A DNA stretch of 64,000 nt from positions 283,471-347,470 of the forward strand of contig NZ_JAHUTS010000004.1 of assembly GCF_019209835.1 (NCBI RefSeq), in the 5' to 3' direction. Source of the DNA: Enterovibrio paralichthyis (GTDB lineage Bacteria; Pseudomonadota; Gammaproteobacteria; Enterobacterales; Vibrionaceae). Shown here piece by piece: positions 52,625-62,395 of the stretch; the first letter of the stretch is position 1; every line of letters begins with the position of its first letter. The position numbers and the translations under genes were made by a program. Under the pieces are notes generated by a model. That model saw only the letters and a list, made by a program, of their open reading frames with translations. It had not been told where the DNA came from and ran no database searches.

Positions 52625-55003
52625 TCATTTCTTTTTAGCGGCTTTGGTACGTAATTCATCAAGTTTTCGTGCCGCTATGTGTAGCACTGTGTCTGGTTTG
52701 AACTTGCCGCGGGCATCCGGTTTGCCAGCCACCGTGCTGGTGAAAAGCTCAATCGCTTCGCTGACATGGTCAATGGCGTAAATGTGGAATTTCCCTTTTT
52801 CGACCGCGTGGATAATGTCTTTTCGCAGCATGAGGTTGTGAGCGTTGGAGCGAGGAATGATCACCCCTTGAGTTGATTTCGGGCCCTTAATGGTGCAGAC
52901 ATCAAAGAAGCCTTCTATTTTCTCGTTCACACCACCAATAGGCTGCGCCTGACCAAACTGGTTCATCGAGCCGGTAATCGCGAGATCCTGCCTGAGCGGA
53001 ATGCCTGAAATGGCAGAAATGATGGCGCAGAATTCAGCCATTGAGGCGCTGTCACCATCCACACCACCGTATGACTGCTCAAATGTCAGGCGGGTTGTCA
53101 GCGGGATTTTAGCGTGCTTACCCAACAGTGAAGCAAGGTAAGCCGTTAGAATCATTACGCCTTTAGAGTGAATACTGCCGCCCAGCTCAACGCTGCGCTC
53201 AATGTCCAGCACTTCACCATCACCAAACGAGGTGGTGGCGGTAATGCGGTTTGGCGCGCCAAAGCTGAAATCGTTGGTGCTCAGCACAGAAAGTGCGTTT
53301 ACCTGACCCACAGCTTTGCCTTTGGTTTCGATAAGGGTTGTCCCGGTAACAAAGCCTTCCATGACGTGGTCGCGTAAACGGCTGACCCTGAGATCGCGGC
53401 TGGCCAGCGCTTTTTCTACATGCGATGCGCGGATAAGGTTCGAACCCAGGGATTTGGCCTGATAATTGGATTCCCGCAACAGGTTAGCGATGTCTGCCGA
53501 GTGCAGCGAGAGCTTGTCCTGATCATCTGCCTGACGGCTGCTGTGCTCGATGATGCGGGCGATAGCACCCTTGTCGCAGTGCAGCAGGTTACTGTCGTGA
53601 CAGATACTGGAGATAAACTGCGCATACTTCATTTCACTGTCGTCGTTGCGCGGCATGTCATCTTCAAAATCTGCGGTCACGCGGAACAGTTCGCTGAACT
53701 CCGGATCGTAGTTTTGCAGCAAGCGATAAGTCTGGTAGTCACCAAACAAGATGATTTTTACATCCAGTGGAATCGGCTCTGGCTCAAGGGAGATCGTGCC
53801 GCTCAGGGTCACTTCCCGCTCAAGCGAACTCAGGTTGGCTTTACGGGAACTCAGTGCGCGTTTCAGGCCATCCCATACATAAGGGCGTTCGAGTACTTTG
53901 ACTGCATCAATCAGCAATACGCCGCCGTTGGCGCGGTGAATGCTACCGGAACGTATCAGCGAGAAATCAGTAAAGACGGTGCCTTTGTACGTCGCGTTTT
54001 CAACGTAACCGAAAATGTTGTGGTAGGAAGGGCTGTCTTCCACGATCACTGGCGGCACATTTTCTTCCTGGCTGACCAGCACATTAACCTGATAGCGTCG
54101 AGGCAGTTTTTTATCCAGCGCCGCGTAGGCGAGGGCGGCCTGCTCTTCGCTTTCCTGCAAGAAAATATCCAAATTTTCGAGGATATCTGCCTGCATGGCT
54201 TTGAGGTATTTCTTCACCTGCGGCAGGTCGCGGTAGTTTTCAATCAGCGGCACAATAAGGTGGGAGACCACCTCGGTCGCGATGTCTTCATCCAGCTTCT
54301 GTTGCTTCTCTGCGTAATCTTCTTCCCACTCTGTGAGTTTGCGGATAATGCCACGTAGCTGAATTTCCAGTTCGCGGATCACGGTATCAAAGCGTTTTTG
54401 TTCTTTCTCGGACAGTTCGAGGAAGCTGTCTTCGGTGTGGGGCTCTTCACCATTGAGGGCGATAAACTGGTACTCACCTGTCGTTGTGATGGAAAGGCTA
54501 ACACTCTGATTATTGGCTTCCTGACTCAATGTCGCCAGTGCCCCTTCCTGCTGCTCGCTCAAGCGGGATTTGAGCATGTCAGCGCGGGAATAGTACATCT
54601 CATTGTCGAAGGCCAGCGGCAGGGATTTGCCCATTCTTGCCATCAACTTTTCAATGTCTTTTTTAAGCTGAATACCTTTACCCGCGGGCAGTTTCAAGAC
54701 GGTTGGACAGCGCGAATCCTGAAAATTGGCGACGTAACACCAGTCATAAATCGGATGGTTATATTGCCAGTGGCGGCTGAGATAGCGCATGACCATGGTG
54801 CGCTTGCCAAGGCCATTCTGACCCAAGGCATAAATGTTGTAGCCCTTTTCTTTAATAGACATGGCAAATTCGACGGCTTGACGTGCCCTGTCCTGACCAA
54901 CGATTTCTTCCAATGGGTCAAGATGCTTGGTGGATGATACGTCGAGCTTGCTCAGTTGTGATGTGCGATAGAGCTTGTCACTGGTGAGAGAAGTTTGTGC
55001 CAT
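52625..55003 (-). CDS. Lon-like (LonB/YcbZ-type) ATP-dependent protease
   Basis: A 792-aa protein. The N-terminal ATPase segment carries ALGQNGLGKRTMVMRYL (P-loop form) and later GGVLLIDAVKVLERPYVWDGLKRAL. The C-terminal S16 peptidase domain has the catalytic Ser in GGVDGDSASMAEFCA and Lys in PIGGVNEKIEGFF, 40-odd residues apart. A helical insert lies at about 180-290. It represents the Lon-related protease of many gammaproteobacteria rather than canonical Lon. Cytoplasmic; substrates unknown. Stand-alone gene. Confidence 0.9.
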   Translation of the reverse strand: MAQTSLTSDKLYRTSQLSKLDVSSTKHLDPLEEIVGQDRARQAVEFAMSIKEKGYNIYALGQNGLGKRTMVMRYLSRHWQYNHPIYDWCYVANFQDSRCPTVLKLPAGKGIQLKKDIEKLMARMGKSLPLAFDNEMYYSRADMLKSRLSEQQEGALATLSQEANNQSVSLSITTTGEYQFIALNGEEPHTEDSFLELSEKEQKRFDTVIRELEIQLRGIIRKLTEWEEDYAEKQQKLDEDIATEVVSHLIVPLIENYRDLPQVKKYLKAMQADILENLDIFLQESEEQAALAYAALDKKLPRRYQVNVLVSQEENVPPVIVEDSPSYHNIFGYVENATYKGTVFTDFSLIRSGSIHRANGGVLLIDAVKVLERPYVWDGLKRALSSRKANLSSLEREVTLSGTISLEPEPIPLDVKIILFGDYQTYRLLQNYDPEFSELFRVTADFEDDMPRNDDSEMKYAQFISSICHDSNLLHCDKGAIARIIEHSSRQADDQDKLSLHSADIANLLRESNYQAKSLGSNLIRASHVEKALASRDLRVSRLRDHVMEGFVTGTTLIETKGKAVGQVNALSVLSTNDFSFGAPNRITATTSFGDGEVLDIERSVELGGSIHSKGVMILTAYLASLLGKHAKIPLTTRLTFEQSYGGVDGDSASMAEFCAIISAISGIPLRQDLAITGSMNQFGQAQPIGGVNEKIEGFFDVCTIKGPKSTQGVIIPRSNAHNLMLRKDIIHAVEKGKFHIYAIDHVSEAIELFTSTVAGKPDARGKFKPDTVLHIAARKLDELRTKAAKKK

Positions 55004-55170
55004 AGCGCTCTCCTTACACAGAAATGATCCTTATTTTCAGTGTAGCGCTGTTAACTTACTGATTTTGAGATAAAGAATAGGGGAGATGTCCGCAATGTGG
55101 GCTGGCGCACTATATTCACCCCTGATGAGGTGAACAAGTGCGCAAAAAGTGCCCGTTGATGTGTGACGGA

Positions 55171-55938
55171 TCAGTGGGCTGTCCAGCCACCATCAATGGT
55201 TATTGCCTGCGCAGTGATGTTTTTGGCGGCGGGCGAACAGAGAAATAATGCAGTTTCAGCCAGTTCACTTAAAGCAATAAAGGCTTTTTTCGGCATAGGT
55301 TTAAGCATAATCGTGTTAATCACTTCTTCCTCGGTAATGCTATGGCTCTGCGCTTGTGCGGCAATCTGGTTTTCAACCAGCGGCGTTTTTACGTAGGAGG
55401 GGCAAAGGGTATTAATGGTAACGTCATGCTCAGCGCTTTCTAGCGCGATGGTTTTGGAAAAGCCCAGCAAGCCGTGTTTGGCAGACACATAGGCCGATTT
55501 ATAAGGTGAAGCGACCAGGCTATGGATTGAGCCCACATTGATGATACGGCCAAAGTTCTGTTTGTACATTTGTGGCAGGAAAGCTTTGGTCAGCATAGCG
55601 GGGCCGCACAGCAGGATATCAATGATCAGGCGCCATTTATCCTCGGGGAACTGTTCAAGTGCGGAAACAAACTGGATGCCAGCATTGTTGACCAAAACAT
55701 CGACGGGGGCGCAAACACGATCGGGCGCAGAAGCAAGTTGTTCTGAGTTGGTCACATCCAGCTCTATGCCTGCGACGTCAACATCGAATTGCTTGCCCAG
55801 TTCCGCTACGGCACTGTCGAGCGCTTCTTTGTTGATGTCAGAGAGCGTGACGCGGTAACCGTCTTTCGCGAAGCCTTGGGCAATACCAAAGCCAATGCCA
55901 CTGGCACCACCGGTGATGAGTACATGTTTTGCCGCCAT
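55171..55938 (-). CDS. 3-Hydroxybutyrate dehydrogenase (SDR)
   Basis: 255 aa. TGGASGIGFGIAQGFAK cofactor motif, NNAGIQFVSALEQFPEDKW, catalytic YVSAKHGLLG and the PSYVKTPLVENQIAAQA segment that is characteristic of D-beta-hydroxybutyrate dehydrogenases. Converts 3-hydroxybutyrate to acetoacetate with NAD. The upstream region holds a copy of the operator found at the TRAP operon, linking uptake and oxidation. Confidence 0.87.
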   Translation of the reverse strand: MAAKHVLITGGASGIGFGIAQGFAKDGYRVTLSDINKEALDSAVAELGKQFDVDVAGIELDVTNSEQLASAPDRVCAPVDVLVNNAGIQFVSALEQFPEDKWRLIIDILLCGPAMLTKAFLPQMYKQNFGRIINVGSIHSLVASPYKSAYVSAKHGLLGFSKTIALESAEHDVTINTLCPSYVKTPLVENQIAAQAQSHSITEEEVINTIMLKPMPKKAFIALSELAETALFLCSPAAKNITAQAITIDGGWTAH

Positions 55939-56002
55939 TCCTGTTCTCCCTTTTGGTTTCTGTCCTTATTAAAAAGTAAGGGGAGTTAGCAGTGGCGGCA
56001 AT

Positions 56003-56017
56003 CCGTAGTAGTACGCA
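56003..56017 (-). promoter_or_regulatory. Candidate response-regulator site upstream of hydroxybutyrate dehydrogenase
   Basis: The minus strand GCGTACTACTACGGA matches 12 of 15 positions of ACGTAGTACTACGTA at 49367-49381, about 65-80 nt before the start codon. Confidence 0.55.
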
Positions 56018-56032
56018 TTTTCCGGTGTGGTA

Positions 56033-56959
56033 TCACCCTTTTTCGGGTTTCAGCCAGTTAATCAGATTCACGATGGCGACAACGACAACACCGGCTATTA
56101 TCCCGATTAAGCCGTGAAGCAGCGTTGGGAGGACAGCGGAAATAATGCTGCCGAGGTTCGGGATAAGTGCCGTTTCCTGCGCTGCATCAGTAATGAATTC
56201 AGACAGTACGTGTACGCCATGAGTCAGAATGCCGCCGCCGACGAGGAACATGGCGACTGTGCCGATCACCGACAGGCATTTCATCAGGAACGGTGCAAAG
56301 GCGAGCAGCCCTCGCCCAAACCATTGGGCAATGGCTGCGCGCTTTTTGCTGAGGTAAAGCCCCGCATCATCCATTTTTACGATGATGGCAACAAGCCCGT
56401 AAACACCGCCTGTGATGATAAATGCGATAGCAAATAGGGTGATAACCTGGGTAAGGAAACTGCTTTCAGAGACGACGCCCAAGGTTATGACGATGATTTC
56501 TGCAGAGAGGATAAAATCGGTACGTATTGCCCCTTTGATTTTGTCAGCCTCATACTGCGCGGCATCCAATGTCACCTCGTTAAAGTCTTTAACTTCCTCT
56601 TTGTGCTTGTCGTCTTCTTTGCTGTGAAAGACGCTGTGCAGCACTTTTTCTGCGCCTTCAAAGCAAAGGAATAAACCGCCCAACATCAGTAGGGGGGTGA
56701 TCAGCCAAGGGGCGACTGCACTGATCGCCAGGGCGGCAGGAACCAATATGAGCTTGTTAAGTAGTGAGCCTTTGGCGACCGCCCACACCACAGGGAGTTC
56801 TCGGTCAGCCTTTACGCCGGTAACCTGTTCAGCATTCAATGCCAAATCATCACCCAGCACCCCCGCGGTCTTTTTCGCCGCTACCTTGCTCATCAGTGAT
56901 ACGTCGTCAAGGATACTGGCGATGTCATCAAGAAGTGTCAGTAAGCTGGCGCCTGCCAT
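56033..56959 (-). CDS. DUF808 inner-membrane protein (YedI-like)
   Basis: 308 aa with the signature MAGASLLTLLDDIASILDDVSLMSKVAAKKTAGVLGDDLALNAEQV and several membrane helices (LILVPAALAISAVAPWL, LLMLGGLFLCFEGAEKV, IGIIAGVVVVAIVNLI). Function unknown in all species. Confidence 0.88.
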   Translation of the reverse strand: MAGASLLTLLDDIASILDDVSLMSKVAAKKTAGVLGDDLALNAEQVTGVKADRELPVVWAVAKGSLLNKLILVPAALAISAVAPWLITPLLMLGGLFLCFEGAEKVLHSVFHSKEDDKHKEEVKDFNEVTLDAAQYEADKIKGAIRTDFILSAEIIVITLGVVSESSFLTQVITLFAIAFIITGGVYGLVAIIVKMDDAGLYLSKKRAAIAQWFGRGLLAFAPFLMKCLSVIGTVAMFLVGGGILTHGVHVLSEFITDAAQETALIPNLGSIISAVLPTLLHGLIGIIAGVVVVAIVNLINWLKPEKG

Positions 56960-56989
56960 AGTGTTTTCCTCATCTCTTTAAAACGAAAC

Positions 56990-57010
56990 AGAGGCGGAAT
57001 TCCGCCCCTG
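56990..57010. terminator. Hairpin between ltaE and the DUF808 gene
   Basis: CAGAGGCGGAATTCCGCCCCTG forms a palindromic stem followed by ATTTTCTT on the plus strand. Confidence 0.6.
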
Positions 57011-57027
57011 ATTTTCTTATTTTGTAC

Positions 57028-58038
57028 TTAAAGCTGCTGCTCAATCGCGCTGAGCAGGGCATCGATATCATCTCGGGAGACATTCATGTGCGTAACAAGA
57101 CGCATCGCTTTATGCCCCGGTGAAATCAGGATGCCTTTGTCTTTCAACGTACGCGCAATGGCGTGGATATTAATGTGCGGTGCAACATCAGCGTAGACGA
57201 TGTTGGTTTGCACCGGGTAGATAAAGGTGTTGAAGCCCGGAATGGCACCCAGCTTTTCAGACAAATAGCGCGCATTGTCGTGGTCTTCTTTCAGGCGCTC
57301 GACATTCTCGGTAAGGGCGATCATGCCTGCCGCTGCGAGAATGCCTGCCTGTCGCATACCGCCGCCGACCATTTTACGCAGGCGTCGTGCACGTTTGATG
57401 TATTCCGCATCACCCAGTAACAGCGAACCAACCGGCGCACCAAGACCTTTGGAGAGACAGATAGTCATTGAATCAAAGTGCTGGCTGATTTCTTTAATAT
57501 CCACATCCAGTGCAACAGAAGCGTTATAAACACGGGCGCCATCCAGGTGCAGTTTCAGGTTGTGGGTGTTGGCAAATTGACGTGCTTTGGCCAGGTATTC
57601 CATTGGCAACACTTTACCGCCGATAGTGTTTTCAAGGCTCAGTAGTTTGGTACGTGCAAAATGAAGGTCATCTGGCTTCACTGCTGCGGCTAGCTTTTCA
57701 AAGCACAACGTACCGTCCTTGTTGTTTTCAATCGGTTGAGGCTGAACAGAGCCCAGCACTGCCGCACCGCCTGCTTCATATTTGTAGTTGTGTGCCTGTT
57801 GGCCACACAAATATTCATCACCACGTTCACAGTGGGAAAGAATGCCAAGGAGGTTTGCCTGTGTGCCAGAAGCAGTAAATACTGCTGCCTCAAAACCGTG
57901 GCGCTCAGCTGCCCACTGTTCCAGTTCATTGACCGTTGGGTCATCACCATACACATCGTCACCAACTGGCGCATTGGCCATGGCGTTGCGCATTTTTTGA
58001 TCCGGTTGTGTTACTGTGTCTGAGCGAAAATCAATCAT
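57028..58038 (-). CDS. ltaE: Low-specificity L-threonine aldolase
   Basis: A 336-aa PLP enzyme cleaving threonine or allo-threonine to glycine and acetaldehyde. MIDFRSDTVTQPDQKMR start, DDVYGDDPTV, FTASGTQANL, LHLDGARVYNA, and the PLP lysine in MTICLSKGLGAPVGS. The ATG at 58038 follows AGGAAAGATAAGA and is preferred over the upstream frame. Divergent from the TSUP gene. Confidence 0.95.
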   Translation of the reverse strand: MIDFRSDTVTQPDQKMRNAMANAPVGDDVYGDDPTVNELEQWAAERHGFEAAVFTASGTQANLLGILSHCERGDEYLCGQQAHNYKYEAGGAAVLGSVQPQPIENNKDGTLCFEKLAAAVKPDDLHFARTKLLSLENTIGGKVLPMEYLAKARQFANTHNLKLHLDGARVYNASVALDVDIKEISQHFDSMTICLSKGLGAPVGSLLLGDAEYIKRARRLRKMVGGGMRQAGILAAAGMIALTENVERLKEDHDNARYLSEKLGAIPGFNTFIYPVQTNIVYADVAPHINIHAIARTLKDKGILISPGHKAMRLVTHMNVSRDDIDALLSAIEQQL

Positions 58039-58176
58039 TCTTATCTTTCCTGAATACATCTATGATCGAAGGGATAGAATCTGAAGATTACTCCTCCTGC
58101 GTGAAAAAGTAATCACGAAACTTCATGAATCATAAGGCCGTCCTCAGGATTGAGTCACGGTAGAAGGACGCTGCAA

Positions 58177-58908
58177 ATGGATGGGTCGTGGCTCTTTATC
58201 TCTTTGGCCTGCCTGGTGACAGGCTTTTCTAAATTCTCGATCGGTGGGTTAGGGCTGATCATTCTCCCCTTGATGATGGTTGCGTATCCGGGGCCTGAAG
58301 CGTTGGGCGTGATTGTGCCACTTTACCTTCTCACTGACCTGATTGCTGTGATGACTTACCGCGACAACATCAACTGGAAGGTGCTGGCCAAGCTACTTCC
58401 CTTTGGTGCGCTGGGTGTGATGCTGGGTACTTATGTGCTGGGCAATATTGACCCGCGCACATTCACTACCGTACTTGGGGTAGTGATTTTGACCTTGCTG
58501 GGGTTGTCGGTTTGGCTGGATTACCGCCCAATCCCAATCTTCACCAACCGTTATGCGGCGGGCATAGCTGGTGGGTTGTGTGGGTTTGTCGGTGTATTGG
58601 CCAATGCTGCAGGGCCATTGATGGGGCTGTTCCTGTTGGAACAGAAAATGGAAAAATCGGCGTATGTGGCAACGCGGGTCTGGGCATTCATGATCATGAA
58701 CATCCTGAAAATCGTCGGGCTGGTGATGTTGGGTTTAATCAATACTGAAACCCTGCAGGCGAGTGCGGTCGGTCTTCCTGCTCTTTTCATCGGTATGTAT
58801 ATCGGTTACCGGGTGTTTGCACGAATCTCGGCCGAGCAGCTGAAAACCATTGTGCGTGGGGCGATTTCACTGAGCGCTGCCCATTTGCTTTTCTTCAAAT
58901 CGAACTGA
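58177..58908 (+). CDS. TauE/SafE-family (TSUP) permease
   Basis: 243 aa with about eight membrane segments and the two GLG(L/V)-type repeats of the family (FSIGGLGLIILPLMMV and AGIAGGLCGFVGVLANAAGPLMGLFLL). Members export sulfite, sulfoacetate or other organic anions; substrate unknown here. The ATG at 58177 follows AAGGAC; the TTG at 58150 is less likely. Confidence 0.87.
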   Translation: MDGSWLFISLACLVTGFSKFSIGGLGLIILPLMMVAYPGPEALGVIVPLYLLTDLIAVMTYRDNINWKVLAKLLPFGALGVMLGTYVLGNIDPRTFTTVLGVVILTLLGLSVWLDYRPIPIFTNRYAAGIAGGLCGFVGVLANAAGPLMGLFLLEQKMEKSAYVATRVWAFMIMNILKIVGLVMLGLINTETLQASAVGLPALFIGMYIGYRVFARISAEQLKTIVRGAISLSAAHLLFFKSN

Positions 58909-58922
58909 GTCCTGCACAAACA

Positions 58923-58950
58923 AAAAAGCCGCGGAAGATTCCACGGCTTT
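58923..58950. terminator. Bidirectional terminator
   Basis: AAAGCCGCGGA/TCCACGGCTTT hairpin between the convergent TSUP and potD genes. Confidence 0.8.
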
Positions 58951-58968
58951 GTGAACTTGGCGGGCTAA

Positions 58969-60012
58969 TTAGCTTTTCAGCAGCTGCCAGTATTTATTGT
59001 AGATGGCTACTGCGTCGCCCACATCGTTAGTGAACTCGCCTTTTTCTACATCCGCATCTGAAGGGAAAATCATGTTGTTTTCCGTGTACTCAGCAGACAG
59101 TTTCTCTTTCGCGCGGCTGCTAGGTGCTGGGTAACCCAGTTCTTCAACCATGGCGGCCTGGTTTTCAGGGCGGTACAGGAAGTCGATAAATTTATGTGCC
59201 AAATCGACTTTTTCTGCGCCTTTCGGAATGATGAAGTTATCCATCCACATGATGGAACCTTCGTCTGGGTACACAAACTCGATGGTGTCCATTTCCGCTT
59301 TTGCCAGGTAAGCGTTACCGTTCCATTGCTGGCCGATACCCACTTCACCTGTCACGAATGGTACGTGCGGTGCATCTGAGTTATAAACCACAACCGCTGG
59401 ACGCAGATCTTTCAGCATTTCGTATGCTTCAGCGATCTCCGCTTCGTTAGTGGTATTGATGCTGTAACCTTTTGCTTTCAGTGCCATACCGAACACGTCA
59501 CGTACGTCGTCCAGCAGCATGATTTGGCCAGCAAATTCAGGCTTCCACAGGTCTGCCCATTTGGTCACATTGCTGCCATCAACGATGTCGCCGTTGTAGC
59601 TGATACCGGTGACACCCCAAATGTATGGCAGGGAGAAATCATTGTTCTTGTCGAATGGCTGACCCAACAGACCTGGAATAATGTCTTTGACATGCGGGAT
59701 CTTCGACTTGTCGATTTTCGCCAGCATGCCTTCGTCGCTCATACGCTGGATAAAGTATGTCGATGCAAAAGCAAGGTCATAACCTTTACCGTCAAGCAAC
59801 TTCAGCTTGGTATACATGGATTCGTTGTTTTCAAACGTCGAATAGTTCACTGTCACATCATATTCTTTCTCGAACGCTTCGATCACGCTCATAGGCATGT
59901 ACTCTGCCCAGTTGTAGATGTTCAGGACTTCGCTGTTTGCAGAAACATTGAAAGACACAGTTGCGGTAAGTGCGATGCTTGCCGCTTTCACCCCTTTAAG
60001 ATATTGGTTCAT
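58969..60012 (-). CDS. potD: Polyamine ABC transporter binding protein PotD-like
   Basis: 347 aa. Signal peptide to about residue 25 (SFNVSANSE), then a PotD/PotF fold: LNIYNWAEYMPMSVIEAFEKEYDV, GKGYDLAFASTYFIQRM, YIWGVTGISYNGD, QWNGNAYLAKAE, EGSIMWMDNFIIPKGAEK with the Trp/Asp residues that cradle polyamines. No permease or ATPase genes are adjacent, so it must work with a transporter elsewhere. It is divergent from the puuB-like oxidase, suggesting shared polyamine metabolism. Confidence 0.92.
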   Translation of the reverse strand: MNQYLKGVKAASIALTATVSFNVSANSEVLNIYNWAEYMPMSVIEAFEKEYDVTVNYSTFENNESMYTKLKLLDGKGYDLAFASTYFIQRMSDEGMLAKIDKSKIPHVKDIIPGLLGQPFDKNNDFSLPYIWGVTGISYNGDIVDGSNVTKWADLWKPEFAGQIMLLDDVRDVFGMALKAKGYSINTTNEAEIAEAYEMLKDLRPAVVVYNSDAPHVPFVTGEVGIGQQWNGNAYLAKAEMDTIEFVYPDEGSIMWMDNFIIPKGAEKVDLAHKFIDFLYRPENQAAMVEELGYPAPSSRAKEKLSAEYTENNMIFPSDADVEKGEFTNDVGDAVAIYNKYWQLLKS

Positions 60013-60030
60013 TTTGTATTGTCCTTAAGC

Positions 60031-60199
60031 GGTATACCCAAACTACCTTAAGGCGCAGACCCCCTCTCCCAGGGAATAGCCTACGGCCTAAGAGGCACTG
60101 CTCCGGCATCAATCCTTTAACGCCGCCCACAAGCAGGAACCATCAGCTTAAACCGTCATTCTCAGCGAAAAGCACCTTGAGGTAGTTTGGGTAGATACC
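60031..60199. repeat. 169-bp inverted-repeat element
   Basis: GGTATACCCAAACTACCTTA at the left and, read inward from the right, GGTATCTACCCAAACTACCT form imperfect terminal inverted repeats around a roughly 120-bp core without a gene. A MITE-like intergenic repeat is likely. It sits in the potD promoter region, 19 bp before its start codon. Confidence 0.7.
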
Positions 60200-60388
60200 A
60201 AGCTGAAAAATAGAGCGCGCATCATCAAAACAATTGTTTTAATAGTCAATGAAAAGATAGGGAGAATTCGTAACAATTTGTGGTTTGATCACACCCGCGA
60301 CAATGTCCTTGCCGTTTGTGTGGCAAGGTGCGAATATTCGCCAAATTTTTTATTACATTAACCGTTTTTATTAGGATGTAATCGCAAC

Positions 60389-61672
60389 ATGGCGAAAGAA
60401 CACGGGTATATCGACAGCTACTACCAAGCCACGGCAAATGTACTGCCAGAGCAGCCAGAACTGACCTCAGATATTCAGGCGGATGTTTGTATTATCGGTG
60501 CGGGTTTGACCGGTACTAACGCAGCTATTGAACTGCGTAAAAAAGGCTTGAGCGTTGTTGTGCTGGAAAGTCAACGCATTGCGTTTGGTGGTTCAGGTCG
60601 TAACGGCGGCCAGGCACTGGTGGGCTACTGTCTGGGTCTGCGTGAAGTAGATGAAGAGTATGGTCCAGAGTGGGGCAAGCAACTGTGGGATCTTTCCGTA
60701 GAGTCTATCGATATCATCCGTGAGCGCATCAGCGAGTTCAACATCGACTGTGATTTTCAGGAAGGCTACATTGAGCTGGCTCTGAATAAGGGTCAGGAAA
60801 AAGAACTGAAATCCTGGCATGAGCTTAAGCATGGCCGCTACAACTATCCAGTGGCTGAGTGGTGGGATACAGACAAGATTGAGCAGGTTGCCAATACCCG
60901 TCGTTACCTGGGCGGTCTGTTTGATCCAAACAGCGGCCATGTTCACACCCTCAATTACACCTTGGGTCTGGCACAGGCGGCGATTTCTGTTGGCGCAGAG
61001 ATCTATGAAAACAGCCCAGTGATCAAGCTGGAAAAAGGGGCTGGTTTCAACACGGTGAAAACAGCTAAAGGCAGTGTAAAAGCCAAGCAGGTTCTGCTGG
61101 CTTGTAATGCATACCTTGATGGTCTGCACCGCAAGGCACAATCAAAAGTGCTGCCTGTTGCCTCTTATATTGCGGTAACCGAGCAACTGGGCGACCGCCA
61201 GCCGATCACCAACAAAATGGCAATGTCGGATCTGAACAACTGTCTCGACTACTTCCGCCCAACCGCAGATGGCCGCATTCTGTTTGGCGGCGTGAATCAC
61301 CCGTTTAATGGTGAGTACCCTGACAGCCAGGAACGTCTGCGCCAGCGTATGCTGAAAGTATTCCCACAACTGGCTGATGTGAAGATGGAATACCACTGGG
61401 GTGGTATGTTCGCTGTCACACGCAGCTACATGCCGGAAATCCGCCATTTGGGTAACGACATTTACACCGCGCACGGTTACACCGGCCACGGTGTGGGCCT
61501 GACCAACATTGCAGGCCGTGTTGTTGCAGAAGCAATGGCAGGGCAGGCGGGTCGTTTCGACGTGTTCTCACGCATTGACCACGGATGGATCCCAACACCA
61601 AAAGTACTGCGCAAACCAGCCCTGGCAATGGCTATCTGGAAAGCGAAGATGGAAGATGCGCTGGCAAAATAA
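60389..61672 (+). CDS. puuB: FAD-dependent oxidase, gamma-glutamylputrescine oxidase-like
   Basis: 427 aa. DAO-family flavoenzyme: N-terminal ADVCIIGAGLTGTNAAIELRKKGLSVVVLES Rossmann motif, FGGSGRNGGQ, and the C-terminal GGMFAVTRSYMPEIRHLGNDIYTAHGYTGHGVGLTNIAGRVVAEAM. Closest in pattern to PuuB, which oxidises gamma-glutamylated putrescine. The other puu genes are not here, so the substrate could be another amine. Confidence 0.85.
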   Translation: MAKEHGYIDSYYQATANVLPEQPELTSDIQADVCIIGAGLTGTNAAIELRKKGLSVVVLESQRIAFGGSGRNGGQALVGYCLGLREVDEEYGPEWGKQLWDLSVESIDIIRERISEFNIDCDFQEGYIELALNKGQEKELKSWHELKHGRYNYPVAEWWDTDKIEQVANTRRYLGGLFDPNSGHVHTLNYTLGLAQAAISVGAEIYENSPVIKLEKGAGFNTVKTAKGSVKAKQVLLACNAYLDGLHRKAQSKVLPVASYIAVTEQLGDRQPITNKMAMSDLNNCLDYFRPTADGRILFGGVNHPFNGEYPDSQERLRQRMLKVFPQLADVKMEYHWGGMFAVTRSYMPEIRHLGNDIYTAHGYTGHGVGLTNIAGRVVAEAMAGQAGRFDVFSRIDHGWIPTPKVLRKPALAMAIWKAKMEDALAK

Positions 61673-61786
61673 TGCGGTGTTCCGGCTCGATTAGTTTTTT
61701 TAAATCTTCGTTAAAAAATCCGTGAGTTGATACTTCGCAGATACAAGAGGTAGATTCGCTACCTCTTGTATATTGCGGCGCTGACA

Positions 61787-62395
61787 ATGAACACGGAAAA
61801 GTTATTAGACGCACTTCATACCCATGGCTTGTACATATGGGATGACTTTCTTAATGCAGAGGAAGTAGAACAGCTTCGCGCTGCCATTCCAGAAAATATG
61901 AAACCTGCTGGCATCGGACGAGAACAGCGGCACCATACCAATACAACTATCCGCAGCGACAAAATCATTTGGCTGGAACGCGGTAAGCATCCAGCAATTG
62001 ACGACTTCTTTTCACGAATGGCGGTGATAAAAAACGAGGTTAACCGTCACTTCTTCTTGGGGCTATTTGAATTCGAAGCCCATTTTGCGCGTTACGATAT
62101 CGGCGATTTCTATCAAAAGCATTTGGACGCCTTCGAAGGCCGATCCAATCGCCGCTTAACCGTAGTGATGTATCTGAATGAAGAGTGGGCCGATGAAGAC
62201 GGCGGTGAGATCGTCATTTACGACCACCAGGATAACCATCTTCATACACTCTGGCCCAAGGCCGGGCGATTGTTAGTATTTCTCTCCGAAGAGTTCCCTC
62301 ATGAAGTGCTGCCGACTCACCGGGAGAGATATAGCATTGCAGGTTGGTTCCGCGTCAACGGTATGCGGCATGACATCGTCGACCCATCACGTTGA
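61787..62395 (+). CDS. 2OG-Fe(II) oxygenase, prolyl 4-hydroxylase-like
   Basis: 202 aa. Iron ligands H-x-D in FYQKHLDAF and the distal His in EFPHEVLP, with the 2-oxoglutarate Arg in RERYSIAGWFR. The GGEIVIYDH and GRLLVFLSEEFPHEV strands are typical of the P4H-like jelly roll. The ATG at 61787 is used; a TTG lies seven codons upstream. Substrate unknown, possibly a ribosomal or elongation-factor residue. Confidence 0.88.
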   Translation: MNTEKLLDALHTHGLYIWDDFLNAEEVEQLRAAIPENMKPAGIGREQRHHTNTTIRSDKIIWLERGKHPAIDDFFSRMAVIKNEVNRHFFLGLFEFEAHFARYDIGDFYQKHLDAFEGRSNRRLTVVMYLNEEWADEDGGEIVIYDHQDNHLHTLWPKAGRLLVFLSEEFPHEVLPTHRERYSIAGWFRVNGMRHDIVDPSR

